A stretch of 64,000 nt of DNA from Bacteroides sp. (GCF_028690125.1 NZ_JAQVBV010000026.1:1-64000), one strand, 5' to 3'. Positions 26,948 through 36,172 are shown, numbered from the stretch's first letter. The notes: generated by a model not told the origin, from the letters alone. A program made the numbers and translations.

Positions 26948-28189
26948 ATGAGGATACAGACGGGGCATGGGACTATTCCCCTTATTACCTTGATTGGCAT
27001 CTGGTCAATATCAGCATTGAATGCGATACCCGGATTAGCAGTATCTCCTATTCTGGGGAAACTTTCTGTTATCTTCCCTCTTTCCACGGAACTGGATATT
27101 CAGATGCTGTCATCGTTACCTTCTTTATTGATTATTCCTTTTATTCTATTATCAGGTAAGCTTACGGAGAAAGTAAATTTTATCCGTTTGCTTCAGGCAG
27201 GACTTGTGATTTTTGCATTGAGTGGTTTTTTATATTTAATGTCTAATAAGATGTGGCAGCTAATTGCTGTCAGTGCCATGCTCGGAGTAGGTTCCGGAAT
27301 GATTGTTCCCTTATCTACTGGTTTGATTTCAAAATATTTTAGCGGGGCTTACAGAGTAAAGCAGTTTGGTCTTAGTTCTGCTATAACTAATATGACACTT
27401 GTTGTTGCCACTACTGTTACCGGTTATTTGGCAGAAGTAAATTGGCATCTTCCTTTTGTGGTTTATTTGCTTCCTATCGTATCTCTTGTCTTATCTGTCT
27501 ATTTGAAAAGAAGTATGAACAGCGAAGGTGACTCCTCACTTGTCAAAAAAGAGTCAGCAGATGAGAACATCAATGAAGAAGTAGATACAGATACATTACA
27601 CAGTAAGAATGGCATCAATGTGAAACATTTGGTACAAGTAATGCTTTTTTATGGACTATCTACTTTCCTCGCATTGGCTGTAGCCTTTAATCTTCCTTTT
27701 TTGATGGAAGAATATCATTTTACCAGTGGAAACTCCGGCATTATGATATCTCTATTCTTTTTGGCTATCATGACACCTGGCTTTTTTCTCAATCAAATTG
27801 TCGGTCGGTTGAAAGAGAAAACTAAATTCTATAGCTTATTATTTATTGCCATCGGTCTTACTTTAATCTGGATTTCTCCGAAGGAGTGGGTGATAGCACC
27901 CGGATGTGTTTTTGTCGGCTTAGGTTTTGGGGTGATCCAACCGATTATTTATGATAAAACCACTCACACGGCTATTCCCCGAATGGTAACGTTAGCACTA
28001 GCTTTTGTGATGATGATGAATTATCTCGCTATTTTACTCTGTCCTTTTGTTATTGACTTTTTTAAGTCAGCGTTACATATTAAAACGCAGCAGTTTGCCT
28101 TTGTATTCAACCTTTGCATTACAATCATTACACTTATATGGGCTTATGTTTGTCGGCATAAATTTTTGTTTAATGACCAATTGAATTAA
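26948..28189 (+). CDS. MFS transporter
   Basis: 413 residues from the ATG at 26948; the in-frame ATG at 26906 would add 14 polar residues ahead of a normal MFS N-terminus. About 12 helices in two halves with a charged central loop (residues about 190-230, SSLVKKESADENINEEVDTD). It resembles drug- or sugar-efflux MFS proteins, but no motif fixes the substrate. The next gene, an EamA transporter, starts 8 bp later, so the two are probably cotranscribed. The start is divergent from gadB. Confidence 0.85.
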   Translation: MRIQTGHGTIPLITLIGIWSISALNAIPGLAVSPILGKLSVIFPLSTELDIQMLSSLPSLLIIPFILLSGKLTEKVNFIRLLQAGLVIFALSGFLYLMSNKMWQLIAVSAMLGVGSGMIVPLSTGLISKYFSGAYRVKQFGLSSAITNMTLVVATTVTGYLAEVNWHLPFVVYLLPIVSLVLSVYLKRSMNSEGDSSLVKKESADENINEEVDTDTLHSKNGINVKHLVQVMLFYGLSTFLALAVAFNLPFLMEEYHFTSGNSGIMISLFFLAIMTPGFFLNQIVGRLKEKTKFYSLLFIAIGLTLIWISPKEWVIAPGCVFVGLGFGVIQPIIYDKTTHTAIPRMVTLALAFVMMMNYLAILLCPFVIDFFKSALHIKTQQFAFVFNLCITIITLIWAYVCRHKFLFNDQLN

Positions 28190-28197
28190 AACTAACA

Positions 28198-29124
28198 ATG
28201 GAGAATAAGAAACTGGAAGCCAACTTGAGTATGGCGGTATCGAAGATATTCAGTGGCTTGAATATGAATGCACTAAAATACCTTCTTCCGTTATGGATGA
28301 GCCCTTTGACCGGTACTGCCATTCGTTGTACTTTTGCTGCAATAGCCTTTTGGGTGATCGGCTGGTTTATGCCTAAAGAAAAATCAACTCCGAGAGAAAA
28401 AGGATTACTTTTATTGTTAGGAGCTTTAGGACTTTATGGCTTTATGTTTCTTTATCTGATCGGGTTGAGTAAAACCACTCCTGTTTCGAGTTCTATCTTC
28501 ACGAGTCTCCAGCCTATTTGGGTTTTTCTCATTATGATATTTTTTTTAAAAGAAAAAGCCACGGCAAAGAAAGTCATAGGAATTGTTATTGCTTTGGCTG
28601 GCGCGCTAGTCTGTGTCCTGACGCAGAAAAGTGATGATTTGGCAGCCGATGCATTTAACGGAAATATGCTATGTTTATTAAGCTCTGTGGTCTATGCCAT
28701 TTATCTGATAGCAAGCCAACGTATTCTGACAAATGTGGGTGCAATGACTATGCTGCGCTACACTTTTACGGGGGCAGCAATTTGTGGACTTATTGTGACT
28801 GCTTTCATCGGCTTTGATGCTCCGGTGTTGTCTATGCCTATTCACTGGCAACCTTTTCTGGTTCTGATGTTTGTTTTGATTTTCCCGACTACTGTCAGCT
28901 ATTTGCTGATTCCTGTCGGATTGAAATATTTGAAGGCAACAGTCGTTGCCATCTATGGTTATTTGATACTTATTGTTGCAACAATTGTTTCTTTAGCACT
29001 AGGGCAGGACCGTTTTAGCTGGACACAGACTTTTGCCATTTTGTTTATCTGTGTGGGAGTTTATCTGGTAGAAGTCGCTGAAAGTAAAGAGCAATCGGTG
29101 AACCCGTTGAAAAACAAAAAATAG
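28198..29124 (+). CDS. EamA/DMT family transporter
   Basis: 308-residue drug/metabolite transporter with ten predicted helices in two EamA repeats (about residues 10-140 and 155-290). Typical sequences: SSSIFTSLQPIWVFLIMIFFLKEKAT, GIVIALAGALVCVL and, in the second repeat, GYLILIVATIVSLALGQD and FICVGVYLVE. The substrate cannot be read from the sequence. It is cotranscribed with the MFS gene. Confidence 0.88.
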   Translation: MENKKLEANLSMAVSKIFSGLNMNALKYLLPLWMSPLTGTAIRCTFAAIAFWVIGWFMPKEKSTPREKGLLLLLGALGLYGFMFLYLIGLSKTTPVSSSIFTSLQPIWVFLIMIFFLKEKATAKKVIGIVIALAGALVCVLTQKSDDLAADAFNGNMLCLLSSVVYAIYLIASQRILTNVGAMTMLRYTFTGAAICGLIVTAFIGFDAPVLSMPIHWQPFLVLMFVLIFPTTVSYLLIPVGLKYLKATVVAIYGYLILIVATIVSLALGQDRFSWTQTFAILFICVGVYLVEVAESKEQSVNPLKNKK

Positions 29125-29147
29125 AAATAAGAAGTGTATTGGAAAAA

Positions 29148-29177
29148 AGACATCCCTATATCACTATAGAGATGTCT
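29148..29177. terminator. Bidirectional terminator
   Basis: AGACATCCCTATA (29148-29160) and TATAGAGATGTCT (29165-29177) pair with one mismatch around TCAC. A T-run follows on the minus strand. It separates the EamA gene (+) from the HIT gene (-). Confidence 0.8.
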
Positions 29178-29200
29178 CTCAAATATTTAATCATCATGTT

Positions 29201-29593
29201 TTATAAAGAGGAGCTGATTGCTTTAGCTATGGCTGCAAATTCTTCATCCGATAATTTTAATTTAGGATTAGAAAACAGCATATCCGATTCTTTCCGGATA
29301 GGGATCAGATGAATATGAGCATGAGGAACTTCCAGACCAATAACTGCTTCACCAACTTTCTGACAAGGGAAAGCCTTTTTAATGGCTTTAGCTATTTTCT
29401 TGGCAAAGATGTGCATTGCTGCCAGATCTTCATCACTCAAATCGAAAATATAATCCACCTCTTGTTTAGGAACTACCAACGTATGTCCTTTTACCAACGG
29501 GTTGATGTCAAGGAAAGCAAAGAACTTGTCGTCTTCGGCTACCTTGTAGCAGGGAATTTCACCTGCGATAATTCTGCTGAATATTGTTGCCAT
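29201..29593 (-). CDS. HIT family nucleotide hydrolase/transferase
   Basis: 130-residue protein with the histidine triad HAHIHLIP near residue 93, which is the active site of HINT-type purine nucleotide phosphoramidases. The N-terminus (TIFSRIIAGEIPCYKVAEDD.FFAFLDI.PL..GHTLVVPK) is standard for the family. It is cytoplasmic. It lies downstream of greA on the same strand, but greA has its own terminator (29612-29640), so it may be read by readthrough or from an unseen promoter. Confidence 0.94.
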   Translation of the reverse strand: MATIFSRIIAGEIPCYKVAEDDKFFAFLDINPLVKGHTLVVPKQEVDYIFDLSDEDLAAMHIFAKKIAKAIKKAFPCQKVGEAVIGLEVPHAHIHLIPIRKESDMLFSNPKLKLSDEEFAAIAKAISSSL

Positions 29594-29611
29594 AACGTAT
29601 ATAGATAAAAG

Positions 29612-29642
29612 AAGGCAAGCTCCATATGGAGACCTGCCTTAA
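29612..29642 (-). terminator. Terminator of greA
   Basis: AAGGCA (29612-29617) and TGCCTT (29635-29640) enclose the palindrome CTCCATATGGAG; the minus strand continues with CTTTTAT. Confidence 0.7.
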
Positions 29643-29644
29643 CA

Positions 29645-30109
29645 TTAAAATGATATATTCACTACTTCCAGTGCAATCTGACCTTGCGGAACCTTGATTT
29701 CAGCAACCTCACCTACCTTCTTGCCAAGTAGTCCTTGTGCGATAGGTGTATTTACAGAAATCTTTCCTTCTTTCAGGTTGGCTTCACTCTCAGAAACGAT
29801 GGTATAAGTCATCTTCATACCATTCTTTACATTCTTCAGTTCCACTTTGTTCAAGATCTGTACGGAATCAGTTTTCAGTTTTGATTCATCGATGATCTTA
29901 GCATCTGCGATAATGGTTTTCAGCTTGTTGATACGCATTTCCAACATTCCTTGCGCTTCTTTAGCAGCATCGTATTCTGCATTTTCTGACAAATCTCCTT
30001 TATCTCTAGCTTCAGCTATTGCCGCGGAGATTTTAGGGCGTTCCACTGTTTCCAGTTCTTTGAGTTCCGCCATTAGTTTTTTGTAACCTTCTTCTGACAT
30101 ATAAGCCAT
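29645..30109 (-). CDS. greA: Transcription elongation factor GreA
   Basis: 154-residue GreA, which rescues backtracked RNA polymerase by stimulating transcript cleavage. The N-terminal coiled coil (about residues 1-75) contains GDLSENAEYDAAKEAQ, whose acidic tip reaches the polymerase active site. The C-terminal FKBP-like domain ends with ISVNTPIAQGLLGKKVGEVAEIKVPQG. The length fits the family. Its promoter is at 30201-30231, and a terminator-like hairpin lies in the leader (see 30145-30178). Confidence 0.97.
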   Translation of the reverse strand: MAYMSEEGYKKLMAELKELETVERPKISAAIAEARDKGDLSENAEYDAAKEAQGMLEMRINKLKTIIADAKIIDESKLKTDSVQILNKVELKNVKNGMKMTYTIVSESEANLKEGKISVNTPIAQGLLGKKVGEVAEIKVPQGQIALEVVNISF

Positions 30110-30144
30110 GATGTTTCCTCCTTTAATTTAAAATGGTCATATAA

Positions 30145-30178
30145 ACAAAAAAGAATTCCAACATGAGTCATGTTGGAA
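30145..30178 (-). promoter_or_regulatory. Terminator-like hairpin in the greA leader (possible attenuator)
   Basis: On the minus strand, TTCCAACAT (30178-30170) pairs with ATGTTGGAA (30164-30156) and is followed at once by TTCTTTTTTG. It lies between the greA promoter and the start codon, 16 bp downstream of the estimated transcription start. Confidence 0.65.
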
Positions 30179-30200
30179 CCCTCTTTCAATGATTTCTTTG

Positions 30201-30231
30201 CAAAGATAGCTTTTTAAGTGATATGTGTCAA
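30201..30231 (-). promoter_or_regulatory. Promoter of greA
   Basis: On the minus strand: TTG (30231-30229), 20 bp, TATCTTTG (30208-30201). Confidence 0.7.
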
Positions 30232-30286
30232 GCAAAAAAGAATGCTATGTAACATATTTAAATGAATTATGCTAAATTGTAACAAC

Positions 30287-31438
30287 TTAAAGCATCGATT
30301 TGACAGATGCTTCCAAGTCCTTGATATCTTCTCCGCGAAGTTTCAATTCATTGTCGCGATTGACCAGGAAAATGGATGGTATCTGACGGACATTATATAC
30401 AGCTACGTTGCTAGAGTATACTCCGTTACCATCGCGTACACATATCCAAGGCAGATTAGCTGCGGAAGTTTTCCAGAAGTGTTCATCAGCATCCAGGGAT
30501 ACCTGATAGATTTCCAATCCTTGTGAAGCATACTTATTATATAATTCACGAAGCACCAGATTATGTGTAGAACCGGCAGGAGCCTGGAATACAGTGAAAT
30601 CAAGCAATACTACTTTGCCTTTCAGGTCAGTCAGCTTGCGTATATTTCCTTTTACGTCGCGTAAAGCGATGTCGATGATACCTGTTTCGATGATCTTGTC
30701 TTGTGGGATTTCCAGATTCTTGCCTTCGGACTGGCGAGTATTCTTCATTCCTTTGATCACAATATTATAAAGGTTCTTTGAACGTACAGCATGAGGGAAA
30801 GCATTGTTGAGGCTGGTGGCAACAGCTGCGAAACATCTTACATCGTCTTTGTTGTTCAATGGATCGAATATCAAATAGTCGTTGAGTTTCTGAAACAAAG
30901 CAAAATAAGCGGCTGCGGTATTAGGAGCAGCGAAAATATAATTCATTTTAACATCCTCTTTGTACTTCTTCACCATTGCAGCCAAACTATCTTCGAGAAT
31001 ATTATGGCTTAATTTGTTGGCACGTAATGCATTCAACAAATTATTCACATCTTTCTGAAGGAGAACTTGCTTTATTGTCAGCTCTTTAATCTTTTTACTG
31101 TTTTCTGAACCTTCAACCGTATATGCTGTAGAAAAATCGGTATAAGGAGCATTAATTTGAATTGTTTCAATTGAATCAACAGAGAAATTGATAACCTTAT
31201 CCTCTACCCGCAATCGGTAGAATTCGGGTGATCCGGGGCGGGGTTGCTTGAAGTTGAATTTACCTTCCTCATTTAGCTTAGCAGAATCAAGTGGAACAAT
31301 ACCTTCCAGCCCGGAAGCTTCCAAATAAAGCATTTTCCCGTCAGCTCCCGACACATCTCCGTTTACGCGGAATTCAGGATCCGAACTACAAGCTGTAATG
31401 GTAAGTGCAGCAAGAGCTGCAAAAGTTATTTTTTTCAT
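30287..31438 (-). CDS. TlpA-like lipoprotein (DUF4369 plus thioredoxin fold) without the CxxC pair
   Basis: 383-residue lipoprotein (lipobox TITAC, Cys17). Residues about 22-110 match the DUF4369 beta-domain, 115-235 are helical, and 255-383 form a thioredoxin-like domain (GNIRKLTDLKGKVVLLDFTV, cis-Pro in RQIPSIFLV). Where TlpA proteins have WCxPC, this one reads FTVFQAPAGSTHN (281-293), with no cysteine. Oxidoreductase activity is therefore unlikely; a binding role is more plausible. A promoter-like TATATTTG lies at 31470-31463 with TTTG 18 bp upstream (31492-31489). Confidence 0.88.
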   Translation of the reverse strand: MKKITFAALAALTITACSSDPEFRVNGDVSGADGKMLYLEASGLEGIVPLDSAKLNEEGKFNFKQPRPGSPEFYRLRVEDKVINFSVDSIETIQINAPYTDFSTAYTVEGSENSKKIKELTIKQVLLQKDVNNLLNALRANKLSHNILEDSLAAMVKKYKEDVKMNYIFAAPNTAAAYFALFQKLNDYLIFDPLNNKDDVRCFAAVATSLNNAFPHAVRSKNLYNIVIKGMKNTRQSEGKNLEIPQDKIIETGIIDIALRDVKGNIRKLTDLKGKVVLLDFTVFQAPAGSTHNLVLRELYNKYASQGLEIYQVSLDADEHFWKTSAANLPWICVRDGNGVYSSNVAVYNVRQIPSIFLVNRDNELKLRGEDIKDLEASVKSML

Positions 31439-31462
31439 ATCGTGTGTGTATTATAAGAGTTG

Positions 31463-31492
31463 CAAATATACTTCTTTTCAAGATTAGTCAAA
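31463..31492 (-). promoter_or_regulatory. Promoter of the TlpA-like gene
   Basis: On the minus strand: TTTG (31492-31489), 18 bp, TATATTTG (31470-31463). Confidence 0.55.
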
Positions 31493-31586
31493 GCATTTTG
31501 CCTGGTTCTTCACCCTTATTTTGAAAAAAAATCATATTACAACTAACTTTTTACCTCATTTCCACCTGATTACAACGATAAATGTA

Positions 31587-31594
31587 TATCTTTG
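31587..31594 (+). promoter_or_regulatory. -7 element of the pnp promoter
   Basis: TATCTTTG, 39 bp before the pnp start codon. No clear TTTG lies 19-21 bp upstream, so only the -7 element is supported. Confidence 0.5.
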
Positions 31595-31633
31595 CGAGAA
31601 TTTTGAAAGAAAAGTATAGATAAAACAATTTTT

Positions 31634-33760
31634 ATGATCAACCCAATTGTTAAAACGATCGAGTTACCTGATGGAAGAACCATCACACTCGAGACGGGAA
31701 AGTTGGCAAAACAGGCAGATGGTTCTGTAATGCTTCGCATGGGAAATACCATGTTGCTAGCTACTGTTTGTGCCGCTAAAGATGCAGTTCCCGGAACAGA
31801 TTTTATGCCTTTACAGGTAGAGTATAAAGAAAAATTTGCGGCATTTGGCCGTTTCCCTGGCGGTTTCACTAAAAGAGAAGGTAGAGCTTCTGATTATGAA
31901 ATTCTTACTTGCCGTCTTGTAGACCGTGCTCTCCGCCCATTATTCCCCGACAATTATCACGCAGAGGTATATGTGAACATCATCCTCTTTTCAGCCGATG
32001 GTGAAGATATGCCGGATGCTTTGGCAGGACTTGCTGCTTCTGCAGCACTTGCTGTTTCAGATATTCCTTTCAACGGACCCATCTCTGAAGTACGTGTAGC
32101 ACGTATTGACGGTCAGTTCGTTATCAATCCAACTTTTGACCAACTGGAAAAAGCTGATATGGACCTTATGGTTGCTGCTACTTATGAGAACATCATGATG
32201 GTAGAAGGCGAAATGAGTGAAGTATCGGAAGCTGAATTGCTGGAAGCAATGAAAGTAGCTCACGAAGCTATCAAAGTTCATTGCAAGGCTCAGATGGAAC
32301 TGACAGAAGAAGTTGGCAAAACAGCAAAACGCGAATATTGTCATGAAGTAAACGACGAAGATTTGCGTAAGGCTGTGCGTGACGCTTGTTATGATAAGGC
32401 TTATGCTATTGCTGCTTCCGGAAATAAGAACAAGCATGAACGCATGGATGCTTTCGAAGCTATCTGTGAAGAATTCAAGGCTCAGCTCTCTGAAGAAGAA
32501 TTGGAAGTAAAAGCTTCCCTGATCGACCGTTATTATCATGACGTAGAAAAAGAAGCAATGCGTCGTTCTATTCTTGATGAAGGCAAACGTTTGGATGGCC
32601 GTAAGACTACTGAAATTCGCCCTATTTGGTGTGAAGTAGGTTATTTGCCTGGTCCTCACGGATCTGCTATCTTTACTCGTGGTGAGACTCAATCATTGAC
32701 TTCTGTTACATTGGGTACGAAGTTGGACGAGAAGATTATAGACGATGTATTGACTCACGGAAAAGAACGTTTCCTGTTACATTATAACTTCCCTCCTTTC
32801 TCAACTGGTGAAGCTAAGGCACAACGTGGTGTAGGTCGTCGTGAAATCGGTCACGGTCACTTGGCTTGGCGTGCTTTGAAAGGACAGATTCCTGCTAATT
32901 ATCCCTACGTAGTACGTGTAGTTTCAGATATCCTCGAATCTAACGGTTCTTCTTCTATGGCTACCGTATGTGCCGGAACATTGGCATTGATGGATGCTGG
33001 TGTGAAAATCAACAAACCGGTTTCTGGTATCGCTATGGGATTGATTAAGAATGCAGGTGAAGAAAAATATGCTGTATTGTCTGATATTCTCGGTGATGAA
33101 GACCACCTCGGAGATATGGACTTCAAGGTAACCGGAACAAAAGACGGTATCACTGCTACTCAGATGGATATTAAGGTAGACGGCCTGTCATATGAAATTC
33201 TGGAACGTGCTTTGAATCAGGCAAAAGAAGGACGTTTGCACATCCTCGGTAAGATCACTGATACAATTGCTGAACCACGTGTAGATTTGAAGGATCATGC
33301 TCCTCGTATCGAGACTATGACTATTCCAAAAGAATTTATCGGTGCTATAATCGGCCCGGGCGGAAAGATCATCCAAGGTATGCAAGAAGAAACCGGTGCT
33401 GTCATCACTATCGAAGAAATTGGTGGAATAGGGCGCATCGAAGTTTCCGGAACAAACAAGAAATGTATTGATGATGCTATGCGTATGATCAAAGCAATCG
33501 TTGCTGTTCCTGAAATAGGTGAAGTATATAAAGGTAAGGTTCGTTCTATCATGCCTTACGGTGCATTCATCGAATTCTTGCCGGGCAAAGACGGTTTGCT
33601 GCATATCTCGGAAATCGATTGGGTACGTCTTGAAACAGTAGAAGAAGCTGGAATTAAGGAAGGCGATGAAATTGAAGTTAAGTTGATTGATATCGATCCA
33701 AAAACTGGTAAATTCAAACTGTCAAGAAAGGTTCTGATGCCGAAACCGGAAAAGAAATAA
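31634..33760 (+). CDS. pnp: Polyribonucleotide nucleotidyltransferase (PNPase)
   Basis: 708-residue phosphate-dependent 3'-5' exoribonuclease. Two RNase PH domains (about residues 10-145 and 320-545) are joined by the helical PNPase domain. The second carries the active-site stretch SDILGDEDHLGDMDFKVTGT with its conserved Asp residues, and FSTGEAKAQRGVGRREIGHG. Then a KH domain (about 555-615, IGAIIGPGGKIIQGMQEETGA) and an S1 domain (about 620-695, GEVYKGKVRSIMPYGAFIEF). It is monocistronic, with the terminator at 33788-33820. Confidence 0.98.
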   Translation: MINPIVKTIELPDGRTITLETGKLAKQADGSVMLRMGNTMLLATVCAAKDAVPGTDFMPLQVEYKEKFAAFGRFPGGFTKREGRASDYEILTCRLVDRALRPLFPDNYHAEVYVNIILFSADGEDMPDALAGLAASAALAVSDIPFNGPISEVRVARIDGQFVINPTFDQLEKADMDLMVAATYENIMMVEGEMSEVSEAELLEAMKVAHEAIKVHCKAQMELTEEVGKTAKREYCHEVNDEDLRKAVRDACYDKAYAIAASGNKNKHERMDAFEAICEEFKAQLSEEELEVKASLIDRYYHDVEKEAMRRSILDEGKRLDGRKTTEIRPIWCEVGYLPGPHGSAIFTRGETQSLTSVTLGTKLDEKIIDDVLTHGKERFLLHYNFPPFSTGEAKAQRGVGRREIGHGHLAWRALKGQIPANYPYVVRVVSDILESNGSSSMATVCAGTLALMDAGVKINKPVSGIAMGLIKNAGEEKYAVLSDILGDEDHLGDMDFKVTGTKDGITATQMDIKVDGLSYEILERALNQAKEGRLHILGKITDTIAEPRVDLKDHAPRIETMTIPKEFIGAIIGPGGKIIQGMQEETGAVITIEEIGGIGRIEVSGTNKKCIDDAMRMIKAIVAVPEIGEVYKGKVRSIMPYGAFIEFLPGKDGLLHISEIDWVRLETVEEAGIKEGDEIEVKLIDIDPKTGKFKLSRKVLMPKPEKK

Positions 33761-33787
33761 AGAAACGAAAGTTTCTATATAATATAG

Positions 33788-33820
33788 ATGGCCTGATTAC
33801 GTTAGTAGTCGGGCTATTTT
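33788..33820 (+). terminator. Terminator of pnp
   Basis: ATGGCCTGATTA and TAGTCGGGCTAT pair over 12 positions with G-U pairs, followed by TTTTATTTT. Confidence 0.75.
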
Positions 33821-33854
33821 TATTTTAATACTTACCTTGTTTTTGTAAACGATA

Positions 33855-33893
33855 TAAAAAAGAATCGGAAAGTACCCCCATACTTCCCGATTC
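33855..33893 (-). terminator. Terminator of the ptb-buk operon
   Basis: On the minus strand, GAATCGGGAAGTA (33893-33881) pairs with TACTTTCCGATTC (33874-33862) with one mismatch and is followed by TTTTTTATAT. Confidence 0.75.
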
Positions 33894-33967
33894 GAAACAG
33901 TCAAAAATCGACCTTAATCAATTTATTAACTTAACACGTTACAAAGATATGAGAAAATTTTCTTTGG

Positions 33968-34017
33968 AACGGCTTTTTTGCATAAAAAAGTTTTATGCTT
34001 ATGCAAATAATGCCGTT
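33968..34017. repeat. Long imperfect hairpin downstream of buk
   Basis: AACGGC (33968-33973) and GCCGTT (34012-34017) enclose a second pairing of TTTGCATAA with TTATGCAAA. It has no T-run and is probably a structured 3' region of the ptb-buk mRNA. Confidence 0.5.
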
Positions 34018-34145
34018 TTAGAGTGTGATGAAAAAGTAGGCAAAACCTTCTCCTGTGGACATAAAACTGCTTTTTAGATCGTTAAAATATCTTTTCTGAA
34101 TTAATAGCATAAAAGACTTTCTCCATAAATACTTCTAGGTATATA

Positions 34146-35207
34146 TTACTTATAAACTTGTATTGGAAGTTCATCTTTTAATGCACTTAGAGCATTCGAT
34201 GCCAATGCTTCCATTTCATCTTCTCCGGGATAGATGTGTATAGGAGCCAGAAATGCGATACGCTTTATCAGGCGGGAAACTACATAATCGGAATAAGCTA
34301 TTCCGCCAGTTAAAAGGATAGCATCTATTTTTCCACAAAGCACAGTGGAGGCTGCACCAATTGCTTTAGCAATATTATAGATCATAGCATCTATTACCAG
34401 TTCCGCTTTTTTGTCACCTTTTTCTATCGAGTCGATGATAGCAGCTACATCAGTTGTACCTAAATGGGCCGTAAGTCCGGCTCGTCCCGAAATGCGTTTC
34501 TTTAGCTCGTCCTTGGTAAACTGACCACTGAAACATAAATCTATTAACTGACCTGCAGGAAGAGTTCCTGCACGTTCTGGTGAGAAAGGTCCTTCACCAT
34601 CCAGTGCATTATTGGCGTCAATTGCACGTCCGTGGTGATGGACTGCAATAGAAATCCCCCCTCCCAAGTGGCAGATAATCAAATCCAGATTCTCATAATG
34701 AGTCTGTTGTTCCTTTGCGAACCGGCGGGCAATTGCTTTCTGGTTTAAAGCGTGCCAGATAGTGATTCGTGGCATTAACGGAGAGCCTGTGATACGAGCT
34801 ACGTCTTCCAATTCATCCACTACTCCGGGATCAGCGATAAATGCGCGGCAATCAGGTAGATAGGAAGATAGTTCATCGGCAATTAATCCTCCTAAGTTAC
34901 ATGCATGAGTGCGCATGGCGTGTAAGGTATCATGCTTCATTGCATCGTTTACTTCGTATACACCACCGGGAATTGGCTTTACTAGTCCTCCACGTCCGAT
35001 GATTGCATCAAATGAAAAAGGAATTCCATTAGTCTTCAACTCCTGAAGGACCAGATTTTTCCGGAATTCGAACTGGTCTATCACTTGCGGATAAACGGAT
35101 AATTCTTCTACGGTATGACGAATGTTGCGAACAAGAATTGGAGTTTCGTCTTCATATACTGCTATCTTGGTCGAAGTAGAGCCGGGGTTAATTGCCAGAA
35201 TCTTCAT
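34146..35207 (-). CDS. buk: Butyrate kinase
   Basis: 353-residue member of the acetate/butyrate kinase (ASKHA) family, which makes ATP from acyl phosphate. Motifs: LAINPGSTSTKIAVYE at the start, the ICHLGGGISI phosphate-binding loop (about residue 180), and ILLTGGIAYS (about 298-307). The length matches butyrate kinases (about 355) and not acetate kinase (about 400). It follows ptb by 17 bp in one operon. In Bacteroides, which make little butyrate, the pair may handle branched-chain acyl-CoAs; that is inference. Confidence 0.95.
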   Translation of the reverse strand: MKILAINPGSTSTKIAVYEDETPILVRNIRHTVEELSVYPQVIDQFEFRKNLVLQELKTNGIPFSFDAIIGRGGLVKPIPGGVYEVNDAMKHDTLHAMRTHACNLGGLIADELSSYLPDCRAFIADPGVVDELEDVARITGSPLMPRITIWHALNQKAIARRFAKEQQTHYENLDLIICHLGGGISIAVHHHGRAIDANNALDGEGPFSPERAGTLPAGQLIDLCFSGQFTKDELKKRISGRAGLTAHLGTTDVAAIIDSIEKGDKKAELVIDAMIYNIAKAIGAASTVLCGKIDAILLTGGIAYSDYVVSRLIKRIAFLAPIHIYPGEDEMEALASNALSALKDELPIQVYK

Positions 35208-35224
35208 TAAGCTTGAATTTTAAA

Positions 35225-36172
35225 TTATGAATTCGGATGAATTTGTTTTCTGCATTCGCAGTCTCCTGATACTTGCAGGCAAGCCATTGCGATGCTGTAA
35301 TATTTGGATAACCCGGAGTCGCTGCGTGACGGAAGTACTACAGGGCAGATGGGACCTTGCAATAGTCCTGCCATTTCTGCTTTTGCGAATAATGATACAG
35401 ATTTGTAGAAAGCATTGCCGGATTCTATATTCGGGAAAATCAGTACATCTGCTTGTCCGTTGATGGGAGAAACAATACCTTTGATATCTCCGCTCGCTTG
35501 TTCGCAGGAAGTGCGTACGTCAAGCGGACCATCGATGATGACATTGCCAAACTCTCCGGCTTCGGCAAGTTCCACAATATTCACATAGTCCAGTGAATGT
35601 GGAAATTTAGCACTAACTTTTTCTGTACAATGAATGAGCGCGATTCGTGGCTGTTCTATGCCGAAATGACGGCAGGTACAGATAGAGTACCAGATCATTT
35701 CTATCCGTTGCTGTAGGGTTGGGCGTGGGATTACGGCAGCATCCGAAAAGAATAGTAACTTATGGTAAGTCGGGATTTCCATAACAGCAAGGTGAGTGAG
35801 GATTTTACCTTTGGGTAATAAACCTTTCTCTTTGTCGAGTATGGCATGGAGCAAATTGTCAGTATTGATAATTCCTTTCATCAAAATATCTGCCCCTCCT
35901 TCACGTACAATACTTACAGCTTCGCGTGCGGCTTCATCCGGATCATCAATGTGAATCGTTTTCACATATTTGGGAAATTTTCTGAGTGTGGGATATTTAT
36001 TCAAAATAGAAGAATCACCAATCATAAGAAATTCCGCAAATCCTTCCTCTAAAGCACGCGCAATAGCATATTCTGTGTTGGGATCATTGGCGCAAACTAC
36101 AGCAATTCGTTTTCTGCGATTTTGTTTCTTTAAATGGGCTGTTAATTGGGCAAAGCTTTGAATAGGTTCCAT
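35225..36172 (-). CDS. ptb: Phosphate butyryltransferase
   Basis: 315-residue phosphotransacylase that swaps the CoA of an acyl-CoA for phosphate. Features: RKRIAVVCANDPNTEYAIARAL near the N-terminus, LMKGIINTDNLLHAIL (about 99-114), and VLIFPNIESGNAFYKS (about 244-259). It shares an operon with buk, and together they form an ATP-yielding route from acyl-CoA to free acid. No consensus promoter was seen upstream. Confidence 0.94.
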   Translation of the reverse strand: MEPIQSFAQLTAHLKKQNRRKRIAVVCANDPNTEYAIARALEEGFAEFLMIGDSSILNKYPTLRKFPKYVKTIHIDDPDEAAREAVSIVREGGADILMKGIINTDNLLHAILDKEKGLLPKGKILTHLAVMEIPTYHKLLFFSDAAVIPRPTLQQRIEMIWYSICTCRHFGIEQPRIALIHCTEKVSAKFPHSLDYVNIVELAEAGEFGNVIIDGPLDVRTSCEQASGDIKGIVSPINGQADVLIFPNIESGNAFYKSVSLFAKAEMAGLLQGPICPVVLPSRSDSGLSKYYSIAMACLQVSGDCECRKQIHPNS

